Shown piece after piece: positions 7,131 to 13,855 of a DNA stretch of 17,426 bases. Source of the DNA: Nitrospirota bacterium (lineage in GTDB: Bacteria > Nitrospirota > Thermodesulfovibrionia > Thermodesulfovibrionales > JdFR-85); the NCBI GenBank assembly GCA_013152195.1, contig JAADGU010000145.1, forward strand, positions 1 to 17,426, given 5' to 3'. Made by a program: the position numbers and the translations under genes. The notes beneath the pieces are model-generated. The model was not told where the DNA came from and searched no databases. It saw only the letters and a list, made by a program, of their open reading frames with translations. Position 1 is the first letter of the stretch. Each line of letters starts with the position of its first letter.

Positions 7131-7269
7131 GTCTGTGTATAAATATAAGAATTGAGCCGTCATTCCCGCGGTCTGTTGAGCGGGAATCCACTCTTTACAG
7201 TGAGTTCTGGATACCCGATTACAGACTTCGGGTATGACTAAAATAAAAAACAGCAGTTTATACACAGAC
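7131..7269. repeat. 139-bp inverted-repeat-bounded element (MITE-like), copy 1
   Basis: The ends GTCTGTGTATAAA and TTTATACACAGAC are perfect inverted repeats. In this copy they extend two more bases and are flanked by TA on both sides (7127-7128, 7272-7273), as expected for TA-targeting insertion. Inside are two hairpins: ATTCCCGC (7162-7169) with GCGGGAAT (7180-7187), and ATACCCGA (7211-7218) with TCGGGTAT (7228-7235). There is no coding capacity. A second copy of the same length lies 77 bp away in the same orientation. Confidence 0.8.
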
Positions 7270-7346
7270 TCTATGTAGCAAACGCTTGTACAGCAGGAGA
7301 ATTTTAGGGAAAAATCTCTCAGAGGTCTGCAAGGGTTATAACTATA

Positions 7347-7485
7347 GTCTGTGTATAAAGACAACAATTGAGCCGTCATTCACGCAGTTTGTTGAGCGGG
7401 AATCCAGTCTTTTCAGTGAGTTCTGGATGCCCCGAACGCTTTCGGGGCATGACTAAAATAAAAAAACAGCAGTTTATACACAGAC
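7347..7485. repeat. 139-bp inverted-repeat-bounded element (MITE-like), copy 2
   Basis: Same 13-bp terminal inverted repeats (7347-7359 and 7473-7485) and same length as copy 1. The second internal hairpin is ATGCCCCGAA (7427-7436) with TTCGGGGCAT (7441-7450). Compared with copy 1, both sides of this stem have changed together, so pairing is preserved. The first hairpin carries one mismatch (ATTCACGC). The gap between the copies (7270-7346) holds nothing recognisable. Confidence 0.8.
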
Positions 7486-7504
7486 ACTAACTAAAAGCAG
7501 AAAA

Positions 7505-8320
7505 TTATTTTTTTGTTTCATCTGCTCCGGAATCCTTCTCTTTTTCCTCAATAAGCTCAATAAGCTGCTCTGCCTTTATTGCACCACTCAGTACCTTGCC
7601 GTTTTGCAGCACAATGGCCGGTGTGCCGGTTATGCCGAGTTTCCCGGCGAGTTCGATATTTTTATCGATAATATCTGTCTTGCATTCAGGGTCGGGGATC
7701 TCCTTTTTTGCAAAGGCATCCTCTAATAGCTGTAAAGATTTCTTGCATTGGATTGCCACTGCCTTTCGGTAGGCGTCTTTGTGCATTTTCAGGGGGAATA
7801 GCTTGATGAAGAAAGCGATGTCTTTTCTCTTTTCAATAATTTCCTTTAGCTCCTTGTGGAGCTTTCCGCAAAATGGGCAGTCAGGGTCGTCAAAGACAAC
7901 GACCTTATAAGTTGCGTTCGGGTCGCCCAGCACAATGGCATCATCGAGGGGGATCTGTGAGAAATCCACCCGGTTAAGCTCTATGAGTCGTCTTTGGGTG
8001 AGGTTTTTCTTTGTTTTTATCTTGACAATCTGACCAATGATGACATTTTCTTTTGAGAAGTCCATGTAGGCAATGCCCTTTTTGCCACGTGTCTCCAGTG
8101 ATACCTCCCATAGCCCCCTTGACGGGGATATTCTGACACCTATGACATGAATGTCGGGTATCAGCTGCTTTAACGTCTCCTGGGCCTCTTCTTTTGATAA
8201 GGAGTGACACTTTCCGCAATCCTGTTCACATCCACCAAAGGCTGATGCTCCTGTTTCGGCGACAAACAATAGTGCCAGGCCAGTGATGATGGTTATCATC
8301 ATAACAATTATTTTTTTCAT
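7505..8320 (-). CDS. DsbC-like periplasmic thiol:disulfide protein with N-terminal CxxCH motif
   Basis: The product has 271 residues with an N-terminal signal sequence (about 1-27, ending GASA). Immediately after it comes C31 and then CGKCH (35-39), a c-type haem attachment pattern. Residues about 42-130 resemble the DsbC/DsbG dimerisation region. A thioredoxin-fold domain follows, with the redox motif CPFC at 148-151 and a later GTPAIV containing the cis-proline expected of the fold. Two further cysteines (AIQCKK and DPECKT) could pair as in DsbC. The likely role is periplasmic disulfide isomerisation or reduction, perhaps in cytochrome c maturation. The CxxCH could bind haem or be an extra dithiol. 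GAGG 5 nt before the ATG supports the start. It is third in an operon, 19 nt after cooT. Confidence 0.8.
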   Translation of the reverse strand: MKKIIVMMITIITGLALLFVAETGASAFGGCEQDCGKCHSLSKEEAQETLKQLIPDIHVIGVRISPSRGLWEVSLETRGKKGIAYMDFSKENVIIGQIVKIKTKKNLTQRRLIELNRVDFSQIPLDDAIVLGDPNATYKVVVFDDPDCPFCGKLHKELKEIIEKRKDIAFFIKLFPLKMHKDAYRKAVAIQCKKSLQLLEDAFAKKEIPDPECKTDIIDKNIELAGKLGITGTPAIVLQNGKVLSGAIKAEQLIELIEEKEKDSGADETKK

Positions 8321-8339
8321 TTTAACCTCAATCCTGGTT

Positions 8340-8534
8340 TCAGTTTTTTATTTTTTCCAGTATAATGCGGTGCTTGATAAGAGAAATTTCCTTTATTCTT
8401 CCTTCAAATTCCTTCTGTTCCCCAAAAAGGTTGCGCATGAATATCCTGTCTCCCTCAGGCCTGAGGATATCCACGTTTTCAAGATACAGGGATTCCTCTC
8501 CATTGTCATAAATATATGCATTCGCTTCACACAT
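8340..8534 (-). CDS. cooT: CooT family nickel-binding protein
   Basis: This is a 64-residue protein beginning MCEANAY. Cys2 is the nickel-binding residue of the CooT family. The remaining conserved core is visible: an acidic strand (LENVDILRPEGDRI), NLFGEQKEF, and IKEISLIKHRIILE. CooT homodimers bind one Ni(II) and help load nickel into carbon monoxide dehydrogenase in the founding example. No CODH gene lies in this window, so the target enzyme here is unknown. The start is supported by AGGGAGG about 8 nt upstream, which overlaps the last codons of the DUF3842 gene 4 nt away. Co-transcription with both neighbours is very likely. Confidence 0.88.
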   Translation of the reverse strand: MCEANAYIYDNGEESLYLENVDILRPEGDRIFMRNLFGEQKEFEGRIKEISLIKHRIILEKIKN

Positions 8535-8538
8535 TACA

Positions 8539-8955
8539 TTACCTCCCTCTTATTCCGGGTTTTAAATATTCTACCACCTTTTCTATCAGGTGTGGAAGTG
8601 GCTCCCTCTGTACGCCGGCAATCTCAACGCCTTCCTGATTGATTGGAAGAAGTATCTTCTTTGCCATTGAAGAAGCTATGGCCTCTGCAATTCCCGGTGT
8701 CAGCTCTCCAAGCATTCCATTGGCAAGCACGATACTGAGTGGTCCCACAATTACATCCACCTTCCCGGTGTTGCGGATGATGGCGTTTTCACCTGTTGCA
8801 CCCTTATTGGCCCGGGCCTTCATCATCGCTGATGTGGCAGAGTTTGTGCCAAGTGCTAATATCTCTACATTTGCACCAAATTCCTCCCTCAGCCTCTTTA
8901 CAACCGTACTCCCGATACCGCCACCCTGCCCATCTACGACTGCAATCCGCATCAT
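8539..8955 (-). CDS. DUF3842 family protein
   Basis: The product is 138 residues starting MMRIAVVDGQGGGIGS, a glycine-rich loop after a first beta strand. It continues with ALGTNSATSAMMKARAN, ATGENAI, VDVIVGPLSIVLANGMLGE and AKKILLPINQ. This is the pattern of DUF3842, an uncharacterised family of small Rossmann-like proteins found in many anaerobes and often next to cooT. The nucleotide or metal ligand is unknown. The second ATG (8952) is an equally possible start, since no clear ribosome site precedes either. It is first of the operon with cooT and the DsbC-like gene, and divergent from the TPP enzyme. Confidence 0.85.
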   Translation of the reverse strand: MMRIAVVDGQGGGIGSTVVKRLREEFGANVEILALGTNSATSAMMKARANKGATGENAIIRNTGKVDVIVGPLSIVLANGMLGELTPGIAEAIASSMAKKILLPINQEGVEIAGVQREPLPHLIEKVVEYLKPGIRGR

Positions 8956-9029
8956 GAATTACTTTATCAGTAAAGCTTTTTAAAACTCAAGTGGAGAAAA
9001 AGGTGACAGCGTCAAGTAGCGCCTGTTTT

Positions 9030-9038
9030 TGCTATAAT
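9030..9038 (+). promoter_or_regulatory. Extended -10 promoter giving a likely leaderless TPP-enzyme mRNA
   Basis: TGCTATAAT (9030-9038) is a perfect extended -10 box. The usual initiation point, 7 nt after its last T, is 9045, the A of the ATG chosen for the downstream gene. No Shine-Dalgarno sequence is present. No good -35 box is seen, as is common for extended -10 promoters. Confidence 0.55.
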
Positions 9039-9044
9039 GTCTGC

Positions 9045-10670
9045 ATGAAGGTTTCGGAGCTCTTTGTCAGGTGTCTTGAAGCTGAGGGCGTGGAGTACAT
9101 TTTTGGTATTCCCGGTGAAGAGAACCTTGAGTTTCTCAATGCCCTCTCTTCCTCGGATATAAAATTCATACTCACAAGGGATGAGCGGGGTGCTGCGTTT
9201 ATGGCAAATGTCTATGGCAGATTGAGCGGCAGGCCGGGGGTCTGCCTGAGCACACTCGGCCCCGGAGCAACAAATCTGATCACAGGTGTTGCTGATGCAG
9301 TCCTTGACTTCTCACCCCTTGTTGCAATTACTGCCCAGGTAGAACTGTCAAAGATACATAAGGAGTCACATCAATACATAGATATCCTTTCCCTTTTTGC
9401 CCCCGTTACCAAATGGAATACGAGGGTCACCATGCCCGGGACATTGACCGAGATTGTAAAGAAGGCATTTAAGGTTTCAAGGACGGAGAAACTTGGGCCC
9501 GTACATATAGAACTCCCTGAGGACGTTGCCCTTAAACACACGGATGCAAGGCCGCTCCCCCCTGAAGAGATAGTCTATCCATTGCCTCCTGAGTCATTGC
9601 TCAAAAAGGCGGCAAGGCTTATCAATGATGCAAAATTCCCCATCATTATTGCGGGTAATGGAGTTGTGAGGTCAGGGGCATCCGGGGCGTTAAGGAGATT
9701 TGCAGATAAATCACTCATAGGTGTGACAACGACTTTTATGGGAATGGGTGTAATTGCCTCAGAAGATGAGTCTTTTATTTCAACAGTGGGACTTCAGAGC
9801 CGTGATTATATATCCTGCGGCTTTGAGATGGCTGACCTCATAATTACAGTTGGATACGACACGGTAGAATTTCTCCCCGAATACTGGAACCCTGAGGGAA
9901 ACAAAAGCATTATTCATATCGACACAACAGGAGCAGAAGTGGACTCTCATTACTCCGGGCTTGAGGTTGTGGGTGACATTAACAGGTCCCTTGATTACCT
10001 GACAGAGAAGATAACTGCTCCCAAAGACCCTTCCTATTATAATACGCTGAGGGATCTGGTTATATGCGAGGATGATTTTCCGGAAAGTGGATATCCACTG
10101 AAACCAATAAGAATTGTAAAGGCATTGAGGGCTATGCTTAATGATGATGATATTGTAATCTCGGATGTCGGTGCCCACAAGATATGGCTTGCGAGATTCC
10201 TGAGACCCTTGAGGGAGAACAGGGTGATCATCTCAAACGGATTGTCCGCAATGGGTATATCCATCCCTGGGGCAATTGCAGCAAAACTCCTGTATCCTGA
10301 AAGAAAAGTGATTGCAGTTACAGGGGATGGCGGATTGATGATGAGCCTTGGCGAGCTTGAGACGGCAAAGAGGTTTGGCCTTGATATTATCATTATTGTT
10401 TGTAATGATAGAGGCTTGGGTCTTATAGAGTGGAAGGAGCTGATGAATTACAGGCGGGAGTTTTTTACGAGGTTCGGAAATCCCGACTGGGTTAAGCTGG
10501 CTGAGGGTTTTGGCTTCAGGGGTTTCAGGGTTGAGAGGGATGACAATCTGGAGATCATCCTGAAGCATGCTTTTAGCGAAGAAGGGCCTGTGCTGATTGA
10601 CTGCCCGGTTGATTATACTGAAAACCTCAGACTGACCGAGGTCCTCGGCAGGATAATCTGCCCGATGTAG
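9045..10670 (+). CDS. Acetolactate synthase large-subunit-like thiamine pyrophosphate enzyme
   Basis: The product has 541 residues from ATG 9045 (MKVSELFVRCLEAEGVEYIF). The N-terminal TPP pyrimidine-binding domain has GIPGEEN and RDERGAAFMA, where Glu47 is the conserved cofactor-activating glutamate. A central domain follows, and the C-terminal PP domain has the TPP-binding motif GDG (427-429) to N454. This is the three-domain order of acetolactate synthase and relatives. The 'GIPGEENLEFL' subtype differs from classical IlvB, and no small regulatory subunit is adjacent, so a catabolic acetolactate synthase or another 2-oxo acid enzyme is possible. A GTG at 8991 would extend the frame by 18 residues of poor quality (SSSACFCYN), so the ATG is preferred. 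Confidence 0.8.
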   Translation: MKVSELFVRCLEAEGVEYIFGIPGEENLEFLNALSSSDIKFILTRDERGAAFMANVYGRLSGRPGVCLSTLGPGATNLITGVADAVLDFSPLVAITAQVELSKIHKESHQYIDILSLFAPVTKWNTRVTMPGTLTEIVKKAFKVSRTEKLGPVHIELPEDVALKHTDARPLPPEEIVYPLPPESLLKKAARLINDAKFPIIIAGNGVVRSGASGALRRFADKSLIGVTTTFMGMGVIASEDESFISTVGLQSRDYISCGFEMADLIITVGYDTVEFLPEYWNPEGNKSIIHIDTTGAEVDSHYSGLEVVGDINRSLDYLTEKITAPKDPSYYNTLRDLVICEDDFPESGYPLKPIRIVKALRAMLNDDDIVISDVGAHKIWLARFLRPLRENRVIISNGLSAMGISIPGAIAAKLLYPERKVIAVTGDGGLMMSLGELETAKRFGLDIIIIVCNDRGLGLIEWKELMNYRREFFTRFGNPDWVKLAEGFGFRGFRVERDDNLEIILKHAFSEEGPVLIDCPVDYTENLRLTEVLGRIICPM

Positions 10671-10703
10671 GAGAGATTTCCAGGTATATTGGGGTTATAA
10701 TAA

Positions 10704-10786
10704 ACCACAGAGGCACAGAGACACGGAGTGAAAGACTAAAGTGGTTTTAGAAAAAATATTTCTCTGTGCCTCAGAGCCTCTGTGGT
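10704..10786. repeat. Palindromic intergenic repeat (CCACAGAGGC type)
   Basis: ACCACAGAGGC (10704-10714) is matched by its complement at 10776-10786, and AGGCACAGAGA (10711-10721) by its complement at 10761-10771. The right side therefore holds an extra short segment and two alternative pairings are possible. This resembles the dispersed CCACAGAGGCACAGAG-type repeats found between genes of many bacteria. It lies between the TPP enzyme and nadB and could act as an attenuator or terminator. Confidence 0.7.
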
Positions 10787-10826
10787 CTATCAAGTTTTTG
10801 TTATCCAATATCGACGATATTTTATT

Positions 10827-12392
10827 ATGGAGACAGAGAAAACAGATTTTCTGATTATTGGTAGCGGCGTGGCCGGACTCAGGGCTGCTGTTGAGCTTGC
10901 GCCTCATGGGGAGGTCCTTGTAGTGACAAAGGATGTCCTGAGGGAATCAAGCACAGAGTACGCCCAGGGTGGGGTTGCGGTTGCCATGAGCGATGAGGAC
11001 AGGGTTGGAATTCATTTTGAGGATACCCTGAAGGCAGGTGATGGCCTTTGCAGGGAAGAGGCAGTGAGGGTGCTGGTTGAGGAAGGGGCTCAAAGGATAC
11101 TCGAGCTGATCGAGTGGGGGGCGGAGTTTGATCGTGAAGGGACAAAACTTGATTTTACACTTGAGGCTGCCCACTCAAGGCGGAGGGTGCTCCATGCCCA
11201 GGGTGACTCAACAGGTAAAGAGATAGAGCGGGTCCTGATTAATAAGGTTGTCTCCCTGAAGTGTGTCAGGAAGTTTCCTTTTGCGATGACTGTAGACCTT
11301 GTTATGAGGGACGGCGTTTGTTGCGGGGCCTATATCTTGAAGGAGGACAGGATGCATCAGGTCCTTGCCCGAGCTACGGTTCTGGCAACAGGGGGGGGTG
11401 GGCAGATATTCTCCAGGACCACCAACCCCCAGGTGACCACTTCCGATGGAATGGCGATTGCCCTGAGGGCCGGGGCTGTGATGGAGGATATGGAGTTTGT
11501 CCAGTTTCATCCCACCGTGCTTTTTGCCCCTGCAGCACCACAGTTTCTCCTGAGTGAGGCAATGAGGGGAGAGGGTGGTGTTTTGAGAAACATATATGGG
11601 GAGCCTTTCATGAAAAAATATCACCCTGATGCCGAACTTGCCCCAAGGGATGTGGTATCAAGGGCAATTATATCAGAGATGGTCAGGACAAGTAGTATGT
11701 ATGTCTACCTTGACCTTACACACCTTGATGCCCGGTTTGTAAAGAAAAGGTTCCCGAGGATATACAGGACCTGCCTTCAGTACGATATAGACATAACAAG
11801 GGACAGAATTCCTGTATCACCTGCTGCTCATTACATGATGGGAGGAGTCAAGACTGATACGATGGGGCGTACCAGCTTAACAGGGCTTTATGCCGCAGGC
11901 GAGGTCACCTGCACAGGGGTTCACGGGGCAAACCGACTTGCAAGCAACAGTCTCCTCGAAGGGCTTGTCTTTGGTGCAAAGGCGGGCCAGGCTGCCATTG
12001 AAACAATATCAGAAATACCTGATCCGGGTGAGTTATCAGTAACCGCTCCTTCAGAGTATGGAAGGATTGAGGACTATGAGGAGATAAGGACACGCTTGCG
12101 GAGGGTTATGTGGGATCGTGTGGGTATAATCCGTTGTGCTGAATCGCTTAGAGCTGCAAGGGAAGAGCTGTCCTGCTTTCTGCAGATTCTTGAACACCAG
12201 TACAGAACAAGAGAGGAGCTTGAGCTCAAAAACATGCTTCAGACAGCCATACTTGTTACAGAGGGAGCCTTTCAGAGACGTTGCAGTCTCGGGGCTCATT
12301 ACAGGTCGGACTTTCCTCAAAAAGAGGGCTGTTATTATCATATAGAGTGGCAGATGGACAGGGCAGGCAAACTTGTATCAACCTTAGAGTGA
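10827..12392 (+). CDS. nadB: L-aspartate oxidase
   Basis: This is a 521-residue FAD enzyme that oxidises L-aspartate to iminoaspartate, the first step of NAD synthesis. It works with NadA, which is not in the window, and can use fumarate when oxygen is absent. Visible features are the dinucleotide loop IIGSGVAG (10-17), STEYAQGGVAVA, HSRRRVLHAQGDSTG, ATGGGGQIFSRTTNP, EFVQFHPTVL, APRDVVSRAI with the active-site arginine, HYMMGGVKTD, and the GEVTCTGVHGANRLASNSLLE flavin segment. The C-terminal helical domain is complete. The ATG at 10827 (METEKTDF) is chosen because the frame upstream of it (a GTG at 10782) lies in the palindromic repeat and lacks family similarity. No clear ribosome site is seen. 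Confidence 0.93.
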   Translation: METEKTDFLIIGSGVAGLRAAVELAPHGEVLVVTKDVLRESSTEYAQGGVAVAMSDEDRVGIHFEDTLKAGDGLCREEAVRVLVEEGAQRILELIEWGAEFDREGTKLDFTLEAAHSRRRVLHAQGDSTGKEIERVLINKVVSLKCVRKFPFAMTVDLVMRDGVCCGAYILKEDRMHQVLARATVLATGGGGQIFSRTTNPQVTTSDGMAIALRAGAVMEDMEFVQFHPTVLFAPAAPQFLLSEAMRGEGGVLRNIYGEPFMKKYHPDAELAPRDVVSRAIISEMVRTSSMYVYLDLTHLDARFVKKRFPRIYRTCLQYDIDITRDRIPVSPAAHYMMGGVKTDTMGRTSLTGLYAAGEVTCTGVHGANRLASNSLLEGLVFGAKAGQAAIETISEIPDPGELSVTAPSEYGRIEDYEEIRTRLRRVMWDRVGIIRCAESLRAAREELSCFLQILEHQYRTREELELKNMLQTAILVTEGAFQRRCSLGAHYRSDFPQKEGCYYHIEWQMDRAGKLVSTLE

Positions 12393-12438
12393 TGTTGCGG
12401 AAACATGCAAGTCAAATGTTGCAGGTTCTGTTTTGATG

Positions 12439-13605
12439 TTATCTGCTTTTACCTGCTCTCAGCACCAGGAAACCAACAATTCCCGAGAGAAATGACCCTA
12501 TAAGTATTGCCAGTTTATCTGTATATTGAAAGACGCGTGCATCTTCAAATGCTAAGGAGCTGATGAATAAGCTCATGGTAAATCCAATACCCGTTAATAC
12601 TGATACCCCGTAGAACTGGACCCAGTTACTGTCTTTTGGAAGCTCTGCTTTTTTGTACTTTATTGCAAGCCAGCTGAAACCGAAAACTCCAAGCTGCTTG
12701 CCGATAAATAATCCGAAAATGATGCCCAGCGGGACTGATCCGGACATCTGGCTGAGAGATATCTGGGTAACGTTTACACCTGCATTAACAAAGGCAAACA
12801 GGGGCAGAATGAGAAATGCCACCCAAAAGTGAAGATCATGTTCTATCTCTTTTGCAGGTGATACGGGTTTATTGTTTTCACCCTTTGCGTGCAAAGGGAT
12901 AGTAAATGCCAATATCACCCCAGCCAATGTTGCATGGACACCCGATTTGAGAACACTAACCCACAATACACTGCCAACAATGAAATAAGCCGCTTTCTTC
13001 GAGATACCAAATCTGTTAAGAGTGATTAAAATTGATAGGGAGACTGCAGCAACGGCGATGGATAACATGGATAGTTTGCTTGTATAGAATATGGCAATAA
13101 CTATAATTGCCCCCAAGTCGTCAATAATTGCCAGAGCCATTAAAAAGAGTTTAAGTGAAACCGGGACCCGCTTGCCCAACAGGGAGAGAACGCCCAATGC
13201 AAATGCAATATCAGTAGCAGTTGGTATTGCCCACCCGTTAACAGCGATTGGATGGTTTATATTGAATATTAAATAGATTGCCGCTGGAACAGCCATTCCG
13301 CCAACAGCTGCAATTCCAGGCAGTGCAACCTGGCTCAAAGATGATAAGTGACCTTCTACTATTTCCCTCTTTACTTCCAGGCCGATTAACAGAAAGAAGA
13401 TAGCCATCAGACCATCATTTACCCAGAGGTAGAGTGATTTTTCCAGATTCAAAGTGCCAACATGTATTCCAACAGGGACATGCAGGAATGACTCATACCA
13501 TACTGATAACGATGTATTGCTGAATACTAATGCCAGTATAGTCGCAATTATCAGCAATATACCACTTGTTGATTCCTTCTCTATGAATTCTTCGATTATG
13601 TTCAT
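12439..13605 (-). CDS. nhaA: Na+/H+ antiporter NhaA
   Basis: The product is 388 residues, normal for NhaA, an electrogenic inner-membrane antiporter exchanging one Na+ or Li+ for two protons. The ion-binding pair Asp162-Asp163 lies in MALAIIDDLGAIIVIA, and TDIAFALGVL (131-140) forms the unwound helix of the NhaA fold. Other hallmarks are GLEVKREIVEGHLSS, GGMAVPAAIY, PLFAFVNAGV and TGIGFTMSLFISSLAF. It starts at ATG 13605 without a clear Shine-Dalgarno, and the short leader may be a structured RNA (13606-13680). It converges with nadB, with only 46 bp between the stops and no obvious terminator. Confidence 0.95.
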   Translation of the reverse strand: MNIIEEFIEKESTSGILLIIATILALVFSNTSLSVWYESFLHVPVGIHVGTLNLEKSLYLWVNDGLMAIFFLLIGLEVKREIVEGHLSSLSQVALPGIAAVGGMAVPAAIYLIFNINHPIAVNGWAIPTATDIAFALGVLSLLGKRVPVSLKLFLMALAIIDDLGAIIVIAIFYTSKLSMLSIAVAAVSLSILITLNRFGISKKAAYFIVGSVLWVSVLKSGVHATLAGVILAFTIPLHAKGENNKPVSPAKEIEHDLHFWVAFLILPLFAFVNAGVNVTQISLSQMSGSVPLGIIFGLFIGKQLGVFGFSWLAIKYKKAELPKDSNWVQFYGVSVLTGIGFTMSLFISSLAFEDARVFQYTDKLAILIGSFLSGIVGFLVLRAGKSR

Positions 13606-13680
13606 TTTTAAAGTGTGGCTGCGTGTTAACCGATAGATCCTTAGGGATAATATCCTTGCAGCAGCCGGCTATCTTTCTGC
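13606..13680 (-). ncRNA. Candidate structured 5' leader of nhaA (pseudoknot)
   Basis: Reading the minus strand, GATAG (13669-13673) can pair with CTATC (13632-13636), and GGCTGC (13661-13666) with GCAGCC (13617-13622). The strands interleave, giving an H-type pseudoknot. A small GGAT-ATT-ATCC hairpin (13645-13655) sits in the loop. It fills almost the whole predicted leader, and the last stem strand ends about 11 nt before the ATG. NhaA-linked leader motifs including a lithium-sensing riboswitch are known, but I cannot confirm membership from memory of the consensus. Confidence 0.35.
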
Positions 13681-13685
13681 AGGAT

Positions 13686-13691
13686 ATTATA
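13686..13691 (-). promoter_or_regulatory. -10 box of the nhaA promoter
   Basis: A perfect TATAAT on the minus strand (ATTATA at 13686-13691) predicts initiation near 13679 and a leader of about 74 nt. No strong -35 box is found at the usual distance. Confidence 0.45.
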
Positions 13692-13775
13692 CCCCATTTT
13701 TGCAAGAAAATAGGCATGCAGGAACCCTCGAAAATAAATGGCTTGAAGGAGTTTGACAATCCCATGGAAGCAGGT

Positions 13776-13807
13776 CCTGCCATCAAACTTTGATGCAGGG
13801 GTTTTTT
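13776..13807 (+). terminator. Plus-strand intrinsic terminator with no evident upstream gene
   Basis: CCTGC-c-ATCAAA (13776-13787) pairs with TTTGATGCAGG (13789-13799), leaving one bulged C and a minimal apex, followed by GG and six T (13802-13807). The T-run points to plus-strand use, yet the neighbours on both sides are minus-strand genes. On the minus strand it could still help end the GDSL hydrolase transcript. Upstream on the plus strand is a 9-codon frame (13764-13793) whose stop lies in the hairpin. Confidence 0.55.
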
Positions 13808-13855
13808 ACAGGGAAGAGATGAAGCATTTCGAACGGATCTTCAGTGCATGTCTCT

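Noticed and set aside
7074..7379. Open frame of about 101 codons on the minus strand
   Set aside because: It runs through the terminator and the first inverted-repeat element. Its sequence is that of the repeat, with no ribosome site and no protein-like composition.
8283..8642. Plus-strand frame of 119 codons
   Set aside because: It lies antisense to the well-supported cooT, DsbC-like and DUF3842 genes and has no family resemblance.
11208..11624. Minus-strand frame of 138 codons
   Set aside because: It is antisense to the middle of nadB, whose protein sequence is strongly conserved there.
13493..13786. Minus-strand frame of 97 codons upstream of and into nhaA
   Set aside because: It overlaps the 5' end of nhaA in another frame and covers its promoter and leader. 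Composition is poor and no ribosome site is seen.
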